10,901 bases of DNA, from NCBI RefSeq assembly GCF_943914615.1, contig NZ_CALUCS010000036.1, positions 1-10,901 of the forward strand. Reading direction: 5' to 3'. The DNA is from an uncultured Corynebacterium sp. Lineage in GTDB: Bacteria; Actinomycetota; Actinomycetes; Mycobacteriales; Mycobacteriaceae. Below, in pieces: positions 1 to 6,285 of the stretch (position 1 is its first letter; every line of letters starts with the position of its first letter). The notes beneath the pieces are model-generated. The model was not told the DNA's origin. It ran no database searches and saw only the letters and a list, made by a program, of their open reading frames with translations. The position numbers and the translations under genes are program-made.

Positions 1-97
1 ATCAAATAACCGCAACACGCCCGGAAAAGACACACTTTTCTTTACTTAACCCGCGTAGCGGGGCGGGACAGGCGGCGCGGGCGGATCCCGGCGGAGC
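1..97. other. Left edge, no gene recognised
   Basis: I see no convincing gene, RNA or repeat here. The stretch is GC-rich after about position 48 and lies downstream of the tRNA-Val terminator on the minus strand. A reading frame crosses it on the minus strand, but it runs through the tRNA and its terminator, so it is not coding. Confidence 0.4.
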
Positions 98-141
98 GGA
101 AAACGAAAACAGCCCCGCGACCGAAGTGGCCACGGAGCTGT
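98..141 (-). terminator. Intrinsic terminator of tRNA-Val
   Basis: On the minus strand the bases 141 to 109 fold into a stem of 14 pairs (ACAGCTCCGTGGCC against GGTCGCGGGGCTGT, including three G-T wobbles) with the 5-nt loop ACTTC. The stem is followed directly by the T-rich run TTTTCGTTTTC. It starts 9 nt after the CCA end of the tRNA. This is a textbook Rho-independent terminator for the tRNA transcript. There is no matching T-run on the other side, so it should act on the minus strand only. Confidence 0.88.
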
Positions 142-150
142 AAAAAATTT

Positions 151-226
151 TGGTGCGCCCTGACGGGTTCGAACCGCCGACCTGCTGGGTGTAAACCAGC
201 TGCTCTTCCAGCTGAGCTAAAGGCGC
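151..226 (-). tRNA. tRNA-Val (anticodon UAC), CCA encoded
   Basis: The minus strand gives a complete 76-nt cloverleaf. The acceptor GCGCCTT pairs with AGGGCGC, the D arm contains AGCTCAGCTGG, and the anticodon stem GCTGG/CCAGC encloses the loop TTTACAC. The T arm is GGCGG-TTCGAAC-CCGTC, the discriminator is A, and the 3' CCA is encoded. The anticodon is UAC, so it reads valine GUA/GUG codons. An extended -10-like element lies upstream and a strong terminator directly downstream, so it is probably a single-gene transcription unit. Confidence 0.96.
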
Positions 227-247
227 GTGCTGTTTGAAGCGTTAATG

Positions 248-274
248 ACTCTAGCACGTCCACCCGCAAAACAA
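248..274 (-). promoter_or_regulatory. Putative promoter of tRNA-Val
   Basis: On the minus strand the nonamer TGCTAGAGT (256-248) fits an extended -10 element (TGnTAnnnT). It lies about 22 nt before the first base of the mature tRNA. A weak -35 candidate, TTGTTT (274-269), sits 15 nt further upstream, which is shorter than ideal. The assignment rests on position and motif only. Confidence 0.45.
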
Positions 275-309
275 CGAAACCGCAGGTGGCGCCCGGCACG
301 CGGGCAGCA

Positions 310-324
310 GCTCGCGACGCGAGC
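310..324. repeat. Short perfect hairpin after the DUF3052 gene
   Basis: The sequence GCTCGCGACGCGAGC is a perfect inverted repeat with a single central base. It lies about 100 nt beyond the stop of the DUF3052 gene. No T-run follows on either strand, so it is not a typical intrinsic terminator. It may be part of a Rho-dependent end region or have no role. Confidence 0.4.
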
Positions 325-360
325 AGTGCTAGGCGTGCGGCAAGCGGCAACGCGGGCAAC

Positions 361-409
361 GCCCGGCGCCCAGCGCCCAGCGCCCAGCGCCCGGCGCCCG
401 GCGCGCAGC
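361..409. repeat. 7-bp tandem repeat, unit GCCCRGC
   Basis: Seven consecutive 7-bp units fill this stretch: six match GCCCAGC or GCCCGGC, and the seventh is GCGCAGC. Degenerate GC-rich sequence continues to the stop codon of the DUF3052 gene at 421-423. The array is non-coding as far as I can tell. Such arrays expand and contract by slippage, so the copy number may differ between strains. Confidence 0.8.
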
Positions 410-420
410 GCCAGCGCCGC

Positions 421-915
421 CTAGCGCTTGGTGCCGGAGGAAACCAGGCAGGCGCCCTGCCAGTCGCCCAGGCGCTCCGACTTGGTCTGCACCAGGCCCG
501 CCAGCTGGGCGGACTCGGCGATCACGCCCGGCTCCACGCGGCCGGCGTCCAGCTTCGCGGGGGTCATCAGCCAGATGCGGCCGTCCTCCCCCAGGCTGCG
601 GGTCGCATCAACCAGGCCGTCGACCAAGTCGCCGTCCTCGTCGCGCCACCACAGGAGTACGACATCAACCACTTCGTCAGTGTCGAAATCCAACAGGGCA
701 TCGCCGATAGCGTCTTCCAGGGCTTCGCTGATGCTGTTATCGCAATCTTCGTCCCACCCGATCTCCTGGATCAGGCTGTCGGATTCGATGTTGAGCAGGT
801 CCGCCCAATCGTGTCCATTCTGAGACTGCGCGCTCTGTGTGCCCTTCGCGCCATTGCCTTGTGCACCGCCAGCGGAGCCTGCAGAGCTCGAAGCCGAACC
901 GGGGGCCATTGCCAC
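421..915 (-). CDS. DUF3052 family protein, divergent from aceE
   Basis: This 164-residue acidic protein matches my memory of the actinobacterial DUF3052 family, whose biochemical function is unknown. The first 35 or so residues are low-complexity (Ser, Ala, Gly, Gln). The conserved core starts around DWADLL and contains a strongly acidic stretch (WDEDCDNS, DALLDFDTDEVVD), the motif LLWWRDEDGDL, and a C-terminal part around RIWLMTPK-like sequence. The chosen start is GTG at 915, because AGAAAGG lies about 12 nt upstream; ATG at 909 is the alternative. The frame also runs open upstream to 969, but without a better ribosome site. The gene is divergent from aceE, as in M. tuberculosis (Rv2240c next to aceE), which points to a long-conserved neighbourhood and possibly shared regulation. 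The family assignment is fairly sure; no function can be inferred. Confidence 0.82.
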   Translation of the reverse strand: MAMAPGSASSSAGSAGGAQGNGAKGTQSAQSQNGHDWADLLNIESDSLIQEIGWDEDCDNSISEALEDAIGDALLDFDTDEVVDVVLLWWRDEDGDLVDGLVDATRSLGEDGRIWLMTPAKLDAGRVEPGVIAESAQLAGLVQTKSERLGDWQGACLVSSGTKR

Positions 916-1020
916 TGTTATTTCGTACCTTTCTAAGAAAACCAGCCCGTCGCCTAACCGCCGGCGCATAGTGGCGGTATCACAACCGCTACACGCCCCT
1001 GCAGTTATCGCAGCTGGTGT

Positions 1021-1045
1021 GGTTAAAAGTCTTCATTTTTGAACC
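1021..1045. promoter_or_regulatory. 25-bp imperfect palindrome, candidate operator
   Basis: The sequence reads GGTTAAAAG, then seven bases, then TTTTGAACC. Pairing from the outside in, seven of the first eight positions are Watson-Crick pairs, followed by one G-T. It sits in the divergent region between the DUF3052 gene and aceE, upstream of the suggested aceE -10 box. Size and symmetry suit a dimeric transcription factor. I cannot name the regulator. Confidence 0.45.
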
Positions 1046-1056
1046 TAACATAGTCG

Positions 1057-1113
1057 GGCTTCCAGCGGAGGTTTTATAACGCGACTTTGGCGTACTGACG
1101 TACTGTGGAAGCC
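1057..1113. promoter_or_regulatory. Putative aceE promoter region with inverted and direct repeats
   Basis: A TATAAC box at 1075-1080 is a plausible -10 element for aceE and would give a leader of about 85 nt; no good -35 is visible. The box is enclosed by a perfect 8-bp inverted repeat, GGCTTCCA (1057-1064) and TGGAAGCC (1106-1113). Between the box and the second arm is a tandem CGTACTG direct repeat (1091-1105). These repeats around the likely transcription start may be regulator sites. The promoter call rests on motif and position only. Confidence 0.4.
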
Positions 1114-1116
1114 ACA

Positions 1117-1139
1117 AGGGGCCTAACCCCTAGGTGCCC
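1117..1139 (+). promoter_or_regulatory. GC-rich hairpin in the aceE leader
   Basis: The leader contains GGGGCCTA-ACCCC-TAGGTGCCCC. GGGG pairs with CCCC and CCTA with TAGG, with a 2-nt TG bulge and a 5-nt loop. It ends 17 nt before the aceE ribosome binding site AGGAGGA (1157-1163). It could affect mRNA stability or attenuation. No T-run follows, so it is not a plain terminator. Confidence 0.35.
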
Positions 1140-1170
1140 CACAACCCGCGGATCTTAGGAGGACGAACCA

Positions 1171-3927
1171 ATGTCCACTTCGGCAGAAGAGAACAACAGC
1201 GCATACGATGCCAGCAACTTTGCTTTGATCCGAGACGGAGTGGCCTCCTACCTGGCCGATTCCGATCCGGAGGAAACCCAGGAATGGATGGATTCCCTCG
1301 ACGGGCTGCTGGAATCCGCGGGCCCGGATCGCGGCCGCTACCTGATGCTGCGCCTGCTGGAGCGCGCCACCGCCAAGCGCGTCCCCCTACCGCCCCTGCT
1401 TTCCACCGACTACGTCAACACCATCCCCACCACCCAGGAACCCGACTTCCCGGGTGACGAGGAAATCGAGAAGCGCTACCGCCGCTGGATCCGCTGGAAC
1501 GCGGCCATCATGGTCCACCGCGCCCAGCGTCCGGGCATCGGGGTGGGTGGCCACATCTCCACCTACGCCTCCGCGGCCCCGCTCTACGAGGTTGGCCTGA
1601 ACCACTTCTTCCGCGGCAAGGATCACCCGGGCGGCGGCGACCAGATCTTCTTCCAGGGCCACGCCTCCCCCGGCATGTACGCCCGCGCGTTCCTGGAAGG
1701 CCGCCTTTCCGAAGAAGACCTGGATGCCTTCCGCCAGGAGGCCTCCAAGCCGGACCACGGCCTGCCCTCCTACCCGCACCCGCACGGCATGCCAGAGTTC
1801 TGGGAGTTCCCGACCGTTTCCATGGGCTTGGGCCCCATGGATGCCATCTACCAGGCACGTTTCAACCGCTACCTGCACGATCGTGGCATCAAGGACACGT
1901 CCCAGCAGCACGTCTGGGCGTTCCTAGGCGATGGCGAGATGGACGAACCGGAATCCCGCGGCCTGATCCAAACCGCCGCGATCAACAACCTGGATAACCT
2001 GACCTTCGTCATCAACTGCAACCTGCAGCGCCTGGACGGCCCGGTGCGCGGCAACACGAAGATCATCCAGGAGCTGGAGAGCTTCTTCCGCGGTGCCGGC
2101 TGGAACGTCATCAAGGTCGTCTGGGGCCGCGAGTGGGATCAGCTGTTCGCCCGTGACGAAGAGGGTGCTCTGGTCGAGGCTATGAACACCACCCCGGACG
2201 GCGACTTCCAGACGTTCAAGGCCAACGACGGCGCCTACGTCCGCGAGTACTTCTTCAACAAGGATCCGCGCACCGCCAAGCTGGTGGAGGACATGACGGA
2301 CGAGGAGATCTGGCACCTGCGCCGCGGTGGCCACGACTATCGCAAGATCTACGCTGCCTACAAGCGCGCCCTGGAGACCAAGGACCAGCCGACCGTTATC
2401 CTGGCCCACACCATTAAGGGCTACGGCCTGGGCCACAACTTCGAGGGCCGCAACGCGACCCACCAGATGAAGAAGCTCGCCCTGGAGGATCTGAAGATCC
2501 TGCGCGATAAACAAGACATTCCGTTCTCCGACGAGGAGCTGGAGAAGGACCCATACCTGCCGCCGTACTTCCACCCCGGCGAGGATGCCGAAGAGATCCA
2601 GTACATGCTGAACCGCCGCAAGGAGCTCGGCGGCTTCCTGCCGGAGCGCCGCGAGAAGTTCACGCCGCTGAAGATGCCCGACCTTTCCATCGCGAAGCTG
2701 GCCCGCAAGGGATCCGGAAAGCAGGAGGTCGCTACCACGATGGCGCTGGTCCGCGTCTTCAAGGACCTCATGCGCGACGACGAGCTGAAGAAGCGCATCG
2801 TGCCGATCGTCCCGGATGAGGCGCGTACCTTCGGCATGGATTCCTGGTTCCCGACGCTGAAGATCTACAACCCGCACGGCCAGAACTACACGCCGGTGGA
2901 CCACGACCTGATGCTTTCATACCGCGAGGCCACGGACGGCCACATTCTGCACGAGGGCATTTCGGAGGCCGGTTCTATGGCTTCCTTCATCGCCGCTGGC
3001 ACCAGCTATGCCACCCACGGCGAGGTCATGATCCCGCTGTACATCTTCTATTCGATGTTCGGCTTCCAGCGCGTCGGCGACGAGATCTGGGCGGCCGCAG
3101 ACCAGATGTCTCGCGGATTCCTGATCGGGGCCACCGCGGGCCGTACCACGCTGACAGGCGAGGGCTTGCAGCATATGGACGGCAACTCCCCCGTGTTGGC
3201 GTCCACAAACCCTGCTGTGGTGACCTACGACCCGGCGTTCGGCTACGAGATCGCCCACATCGTGCACCGTGGCATCGAGCGCATGTACGGCGAGAACAGC
3301 AACGATGGCCGCGGCGAGGATGTGATCTACTACCTCACCGCATACAACGAGCCGATCCACCAGCCGGCGGAGCCGGAGAACCTTGACGTGGAGGGGCTGC
3401 ACAAGGGTATTTACCTTTATGACGCCGCCTCGGGCTCAGCGGAGTTGCAGGCCAATATTCTGGCCTCTGGCGTGGCCATGACGGCAGCGTTGAAGGCAAA
3501 GGAGCTGCTGCAGGAGTTCGACGTAGACGCAAACGTGTTCTCGGTGACCAGCTGGAACGAGCTGGCCCGCGATGGCCAGGCCGTGGAGCTGGAGCAGCTG
3601 CGCGACCCGGCTGCGGAGCCCCGCACGGCATTTATTACCCAGCAGCTGGAGGCAGCGGAGGGTCCGTTCGTGGCGGTGAGCGACTACGCCACCACCGTGG
3701 CCGAGCAGGTGCGCAAGTGGGTACCGGGCGAGTACGTGGTGCTGGGTGCCGATGGCTTCGGCTTTGCGGATACTCGCGAGGCGGCGCGCCGGTACTTCAA
3801 CGTGGATGCAGAGTCCATCGTGGTGGGCGTGCTGCTGGCCCTGGCGCGCGAGGGCAAGATCGAGCGTTCCGTGGCGGCGGAGGCCGCCAAGCGTTTGCAG
3901 ATCGACGACCCGACTGCAACCAACTAG
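1171..3927 (+). CDS. aceE: Pyruvate dehydrogenase E1 component, homodimeric type
   Basis: This 918-residue protein is the thiamine-diphosphate-dependent E1 subunit. It decarboxylates pyruvate and passes the acetyl group to the lipoyl E2 subunit of the cytoplasmic pyruvate dehydrogenase complex. The ThDP/Mg signature is clear: GDGEMDEPES at residues 253-262 followed by INCNLQRLDG at 281-290. Other typical AceE blocks are GGHISTYASAAPLYEVG near 126, YPHPHGMPEFWEFPT near 201 and GEGLQHMDGN at 663. Length fits the AceE family (about 890-930). ATG 1171 is preceded by AGGAGGA with a 7-nt gap, so the start is secure. No aceF or lpd gene is nearby. That agrees with corynebacteria, where these genes are elsewhere and AceE joins a mixed pyruvate/oxoglutarate dehydrogenase complex (family knowledge). 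The gene appears intact and monocistronic. Confidence 0.98.
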   Translation: MSTSAEENNSAYDASNFALIRDGVASYLADSDPEETQEWMDSLDGLLESAGPDRGRYLMLRLLERATAKRVPLPPLLSTDYVNTIPTTQEPDFPGDEEIEKRYRRWIRWNAAIMVHRAQRPGIGVGGHISTYASAAPLYEVGLNHFFRGKDHPGGGDQIFFQGHASPGMYARAFLEGRLSEEDLDAFRQEASKPDHGLPSYPHPHGMPEFWEFPTVSMGLGPMDAIYQARFNRYLHDRGIKDTSQQHVWAFLGDGEMDEPESRGLIQTAAINNLDNLTFVINCNLQRLDGPVRGNTKIIQELESFFRGAGWNVIKVVWGREWDQLFARDEEGALVEAMNTTPDGDFQTFKANDGAYVREYFFNKDPRTAKLVEDMTDEEIWHLRRGGHDYRKIYAAYKRALETKDQPTVILAHTIKGYGLGHNFEGRNATHQMKKLALEDLKILRDKQDIPFSDEELEKDPYLPPYFHPGEDAEEIQYMLNRRKELGGFLPERREKFTPLKMPDLSIAKLARKGSGKQEVATTMALVRVFKDLMRDDELKKRIVPIVPDEARTFGMDSWFPTLKIYNPHGQNYTPVDHDLMLSYREATDGHILHEGISEAGSMASFIAAGTSYATHGEVMIPLYIFYSMFGFQRVGDEIWAAADQMSRGFLIGATAGRTTLTGEGLQHMDGNSPVLASTNPAVVTYDPAFGYEIAHIVHRGIERMYGENSNDGRGEDVIYYLTAYNEPIHQPAEPENLDVEGLHKGIYLYDAASGSAELQANILASGVAMTAALKAKELLQEFDVDANVFSVTSWNELARDGQAVELEQLRDPAAEPRTAFITQQLEAAEGPFVAVSDYATTVAEQVRKWVPGEYVVLGADGFGFADTREAARRYFNVDAESIVVGVLLALAREGKIERSVAAEAAKRLQIDDPTATN

Positions 3928-3978
3928 CGACTGGCTAGCCTCTGACTAGCCTCTAACTTGCCGCTAACTAGCCCAGTA
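3924..3978. repeat. Imperfect 11-bp tandem repeat at the aceE/hydrolase junction
   Basis: Five consecutive 11-bp units start at 3924, 3935, 3946, 3957 and 3968: CTAGCGACTGG, CTAGCCTCTGA, CTAGCCTCTAA, CTTGCCGCTAA and CTAGCCCAGTA. The first CTAG contains the aceE stop (TAG, 3925-3927), and the last provides the stop of the opposing hydrolase gene (3968-3970 on the minus strand). Because CTAG is self-complementary and 11 is not a multiple of 3, the array puts TAG stops into several frames on both strands. GGCTAG (3933-3938) and CTAGCC (3946-3951) can also form a small hairpin. No T-run is present. Confidence 0.7.
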
Positions 3979-4954
3979 GGTTCAGCAGCGCCCGGGTGAC
4001 GTCCTCCGGGCGCTCGACGGGCAGCATGTGCCCGGATTCCGGGTACTCGTGGCAAGCGGCGCGGGGCCAGAGCTCGTGGATGCGCTGGCTCTGGCTGGGC
4101 GGGGTGACGTCATCCATCGCGCCGACCAGGATTTCCCCGGGAATGTCGGCCAAAAGCTCTGCAGCGGCCAGCTCGTCGTGCTCCGTCAGGTCGTCCAGGT
4201 AGCCCAAAAGCGTGCGCATGGACGTCCCGGCGATCTCGTTGGCGTGGAAAGTCAGGACGTCGAAGTTATCGGATTCCCCTTCGTCCAGCGAGCCGTGGTA
4301 GATGAAAGCGGCGATGACGGGCTTGATGGCCCACTCCACCAGCGACTTTGCCCATTCCAGGCGGCTGGGGCTCTTGGCGCCCAGCCAGCGGGCCGCACGC
4401 ACCAGGTGGGAATGCAGGATCTGGGATACGCCTGCGGAGGCAAAGGTATCGATCGCGCCGTTGATCAGCGCGATGCCGCAAACCCGCTGCCGGTCGGCTT
4501 CATCCAGGTGGCGCAGGCCGCCCAGGACGGTCATGGCGCCCATCGAGTGGCCCGCCAGGATCAGCCTGCCCGTCGGCGCGAGCTCGCGGATGGTCGCGGC
4601 CAGGTCGATGGCGGTGCGTTCAATGTCCAGCCCTGGAGCATCCTCGCTGGCGCCGTGGCCGCGCAAGTCCGGCAACAGGATGCGCAGGTTCGGCTGCTCG
4701 CGCAATGCGGCCAATTGGAAGAACCAGGAAGCCGCGGTCAGGTTGAAGCCGTGCACGAGGATCAGGGTGTTGGGGGCGGACGAGGGGGCGTCCTCAAAAG
4801 AAAAAGAGTAAGACCGCACCTCATGGACCGCGACCCTAGCGCCGTCGTCCATGTTCAAGCGATGGATCCAGCGTGCGCGCGGCAAGCCCGGAACGGCGGG
4901 AGGGTCACGCAACACAATGCTGGCGAGGTTGCGGACGGCAGTGACGGGACGCAT
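3968..4954 (-). CDS. Alpha/beta hydrolase fold protein
   Basis: This 328-residue protein has the full catalytic layout of an alpha/beta hydrolase. HGFNLTAASW (from residue 68) supplies the oxyanion region, GHSMG at 135-139 holds the nucleophile Ser137, GAMDDVTP holds the likely acid Asp281, and SGHMLP holds His309. The strand-turn motif LLPDLRGHGASED (around 93) is also typical. No signal peptide is obvious, so it is probably cytoplasmic. I chose ATG 4954 because GAAGG lies 8 nt upstream. An upstream TTG at 4993 extends the frame by 13 residues without a clear ribosome site. The gene converges on aceE and is divergent from the ACP/serine hydrolase pair. The substrate is unknown; an esterase or thioesterase is possible, and the ACP neighbour makes an acyl substrate an attractive but unproven idea. 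Confidence 0.88.
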   Translation of the reverse strand: MRPVTAVRNLASIVLRDPPAVPGLPRARWIHRLNMDDGARVAVHEVRSYSFSFEDAPSSAPNTLILVHGFNLTAASWFFQLAALREQPNLRILLPDLRGHGASEDAPGLDIERTAIDLAATIRELAPTGRLILAGHSMGAMTVLGGLRHLDEADRQRVCGIALINGAIDTFASAGVSQILHSHLVRAARWLGAKSPSRLEWAKSLVEWAIKPVIAAFIYHGSLDEGESDNFDVLTFHANEIAGTSMRTLLGYLDDLTEHDELAAAELLADIPGEILVGAMDDVTPPSQSQRIHELWPRAACHEYPESGHMLPVERPEDVTRALLNLLG

Positions 4955-5095
4955 AGGAATGACCTTCGCAAGATTGTTAGGATGAGTGTACAAACGGCTG
5001 CGCGATGCGGGATTGCGCTGGAGCTTTAGCCGTAAGGCTTTTAGCTTAGCTGCCGACGCGCGGGCGAATATGGAGTGGCAGGAGAAGGAACGATC
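4955..5095. promoter_or_regulatory. Divergent promoter region, hydrolase / acpM
   Basis: This 141-bp gap must carry the promoters of both flanking genes. On the minus strand TAACAAT (around 4977-4971) is a possible -10 for the hydrolase. On the plus strand the AT-richer stretch at 5031-5050 holds near-direct repeats of GCTTTTAGC and may include the ACP promoter, but I cannot choose a clear -35/-10 pair. The ACP ribosome site GGAGAAGGA (5081-5089) is strong and lies 6 nt before ATG 5096. Confidence 0.4.
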
Positions 5096-5443
5096 ATGGC
5101 TGAACAGAACAACCAGCTGGCTGCGGCGCTGTCGAAGAAGCTGAAGAAGGACGGCGCTGAGGGTGCCAGCGCTGGCACCGAGGGCGCTGCGGGCGCCGGA
5201 AAGAACGGCGCTGGCAAGAAGGACAAGCGCAGCATCGTGCTGGACATCGTGGAGGACGCGACGGGCATCGAGCGCGAGGATCTGGAGGGCTCCAAGCGCC
5301 TGGGCGACGATCTGAACATCGACTCGCTGTCCCTGATGGACATTGCCGTACGCCTGGAGGAGGAGTTCGGCGTGGAGGTCCCGGACGAGGACATCAACCG
5401 GGTGAAGACCATCGACGAGCTGGTTGGCCTGGTGGACAAGTGA
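5096..5443 (+). CDS. acpM: Acyl carrier protein, AcpM-like, with N-terminal extension
   Basis: This 115-residue protein is an acyl carrier protein. It carries acyl groups as thioesters on a 4'-phosphopantetheine arm attached to a serine. The ACP domain spans about residues 44-115. DDLNIDSLSLMDIAVRLEEEF contains the attachment site Ser77 in the DSL motif, followed by FGVEVPDEDI and a final helix TIDELVGLV. The first 43 or so residues are Lys/Ala/Gly-rich, probably disordered, and are absent from classical ACPs of about 78 residues. AcpM of M. tuberculosis instead carries a C-terminal extension (family knowledge). ATG 5096 has a strong ribosome site (GGAGAAGGA); a GTG at 5075 is in frame but less likely. 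The stop overlaps the start of the next gene by 4 nt (GTGA), implying translational coupling. No ketosynthase or malonyl transferase gene is adjacent. Confidence 0.92.
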   Translation: MAEQNNQLAAALSKKLKKDGAEGASAGTEGAAGAGKNGAGKKDKRSIVLDIVEDATGIEREDLEGSKRLGDDLNIDSLSLMDIAVRLEEEFGVEVPDEDINRVKTIDELVGLVDK

Positions 5444-6285
5444 GCGGCGCGGTAGAGGACGTACTCGCCGAGCTGCAGGACTGGCCCGTCGACAACGTGG
5501 CCGCGGCGGCGCTGTGGGATGGCGAAACCGCCACTTACGGCGACACGTCCGCGCAGTTCCCCCTAGCCAGCGTGAGCAAGCTGATCACCGCCTACGCCAC
5601 CCTGCTGGCAGTCGAGGAGGGCGCCTTCGATCTGGACCAGCAGGTTCCCGCCGAGTTGCTGCCCGAGTTCGACGACCTGCCGACCGTCCGTGAGCTGCTG
5701 GCCCACACCAGCGGCATTGGTTTCCGCGACCGCACCCCGGAGAAGCCGCGCGGTGCCCGGCGGATTTACTCTTCTGCGGGCTACGAGGTGCTGGCGGATT
5801 TCATCGCCGCGGAGGCCGACATGCCTTTCGCGGATTACGTCGCCGAGGGCGTGTGCGCGCCGCTGGGCATCGAGGTGAAAGTCGAGGGCAGCGCGGGGCA
5901 TGGTTTTTCCGCCTCGGTTGATGCCCTTGCGGTGTTGTGTTCTGAATTTTTGACGCCCTCACTCCTGGCTCCCTCCACCCTCAACGAGGCGCTGGAGCCC
6001 CAGTGGCCGGAGCTTTCCGGGGTGGTGCCGGGCTACGGGATGCAGAAGCCCTGCCCGTGGGGCTTGGGCTTTGAGCTGCACGGCGAGAAGTCGCCGCACT
6101 GGTTGGGCGAAGGCATGCCCGAAACGGTGGCGGGGCATTTCGGCCAGTCGGGGACTTTCCTTTGGTTTGACCGGAGTGGGGACAAGAAAAAAGCCGCCGT
6201 CGTCCTCACGGATGAGGACTTCGGCGACTGGGCCAAGCAGCGCTGGGATAGTTTCAACCAGCGCCTATGGGAGGCGCTGGGCTAG
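5440..6285 (+). CDS. Serine hydrolase, beta-lactamase / S12 family
   Basis: This 281-residue protein has the signatures of the class C beta-lactamase/DD-peptidase-like S12 family. SVSK at residues 44-47 is the SxxK motif with nucleophile Ser44 and base Lys47. LLAHTSG at 86-92 is a common family block. YSSAGYE starts at Tyr110, in the place of the YxN motif but with Ser at the third position. HFGQSGTF at 233-240 replaces the KTG box with HxG. No signal peptide or membrane anchor is seen, so the protein is likely cytoplasmic, which argues against a cell-wall peptidase or secreted lactamase. The GTG start lies inside the ACP stop (GTGA overlap at 5440-5443), with GGTGG just upstream, so the two proteins are probably made together. 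Relatives include esterases and the LovD acyltransferase, which uses an ACP-bound acyl donor. An ACP-linked acyltransferase or thioesterase is thus a reasonable but untested idea. Confidence 0.88.
   Translation: MSGAVEDVLAELQDWPVDNVAAAALWDGETATYGDTSAQFPLASVSKLITAYATLLAVEEGAFDLDQQVPAELLPEFDDLPTVRELLAHTSGIGFRDRTPEKPRGARRIYSSAGYEVLADFIAAEADMPFADYVAEGVCAPLGIEVKVEGSAGHGFSASVDALAVLCSEFLTPSLLAPSTLNEALEPQWPELSGVVPGYGMQKPCPWGLGFELHGEKSPHWLGEGMPETVAGHFGQSGTFLWFDRSGDKKKAAVVLTDEDFGDWAKQRWDSFNQRLWEALG

Noticed and set aside
286..936. Plus-strand open frame across the repeat and the DUF3052 gene
   Set aside because: It runs through the 7-bp repeat and antisense to a recognised family, with no ribosome site or recognisable domain.
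1214..1226. AACTTTGC in the start of aceE resembling a RamB box
   Set aside because: Only 8 bases match, it lies within coding sequence with normal amino acids, and chance matches of this size are common.
1924..2904. Long minus-strand open frame (326 codons) inside aceE
   Set aside because: It is antisense to the conserved aceE coding region, has no family features, and reflects codon bias of a high-GC gene.
4028..5029. Plus-strand open frame (333 codons) opposite the alpha/beta hydrolase
   Set aside because: The minus-strand frame has a complete catalytic triad and a good ribosome site. This frame looks like its low-information shadow.
5440..6285. A true antibiotic-resistance beta-lactamase
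   Set aside because: It lacks a signal peptide, has HxG in place of KTG and YSS in place of YxN, and is coupled to an ACP gene, so resistance is not a supported reading.
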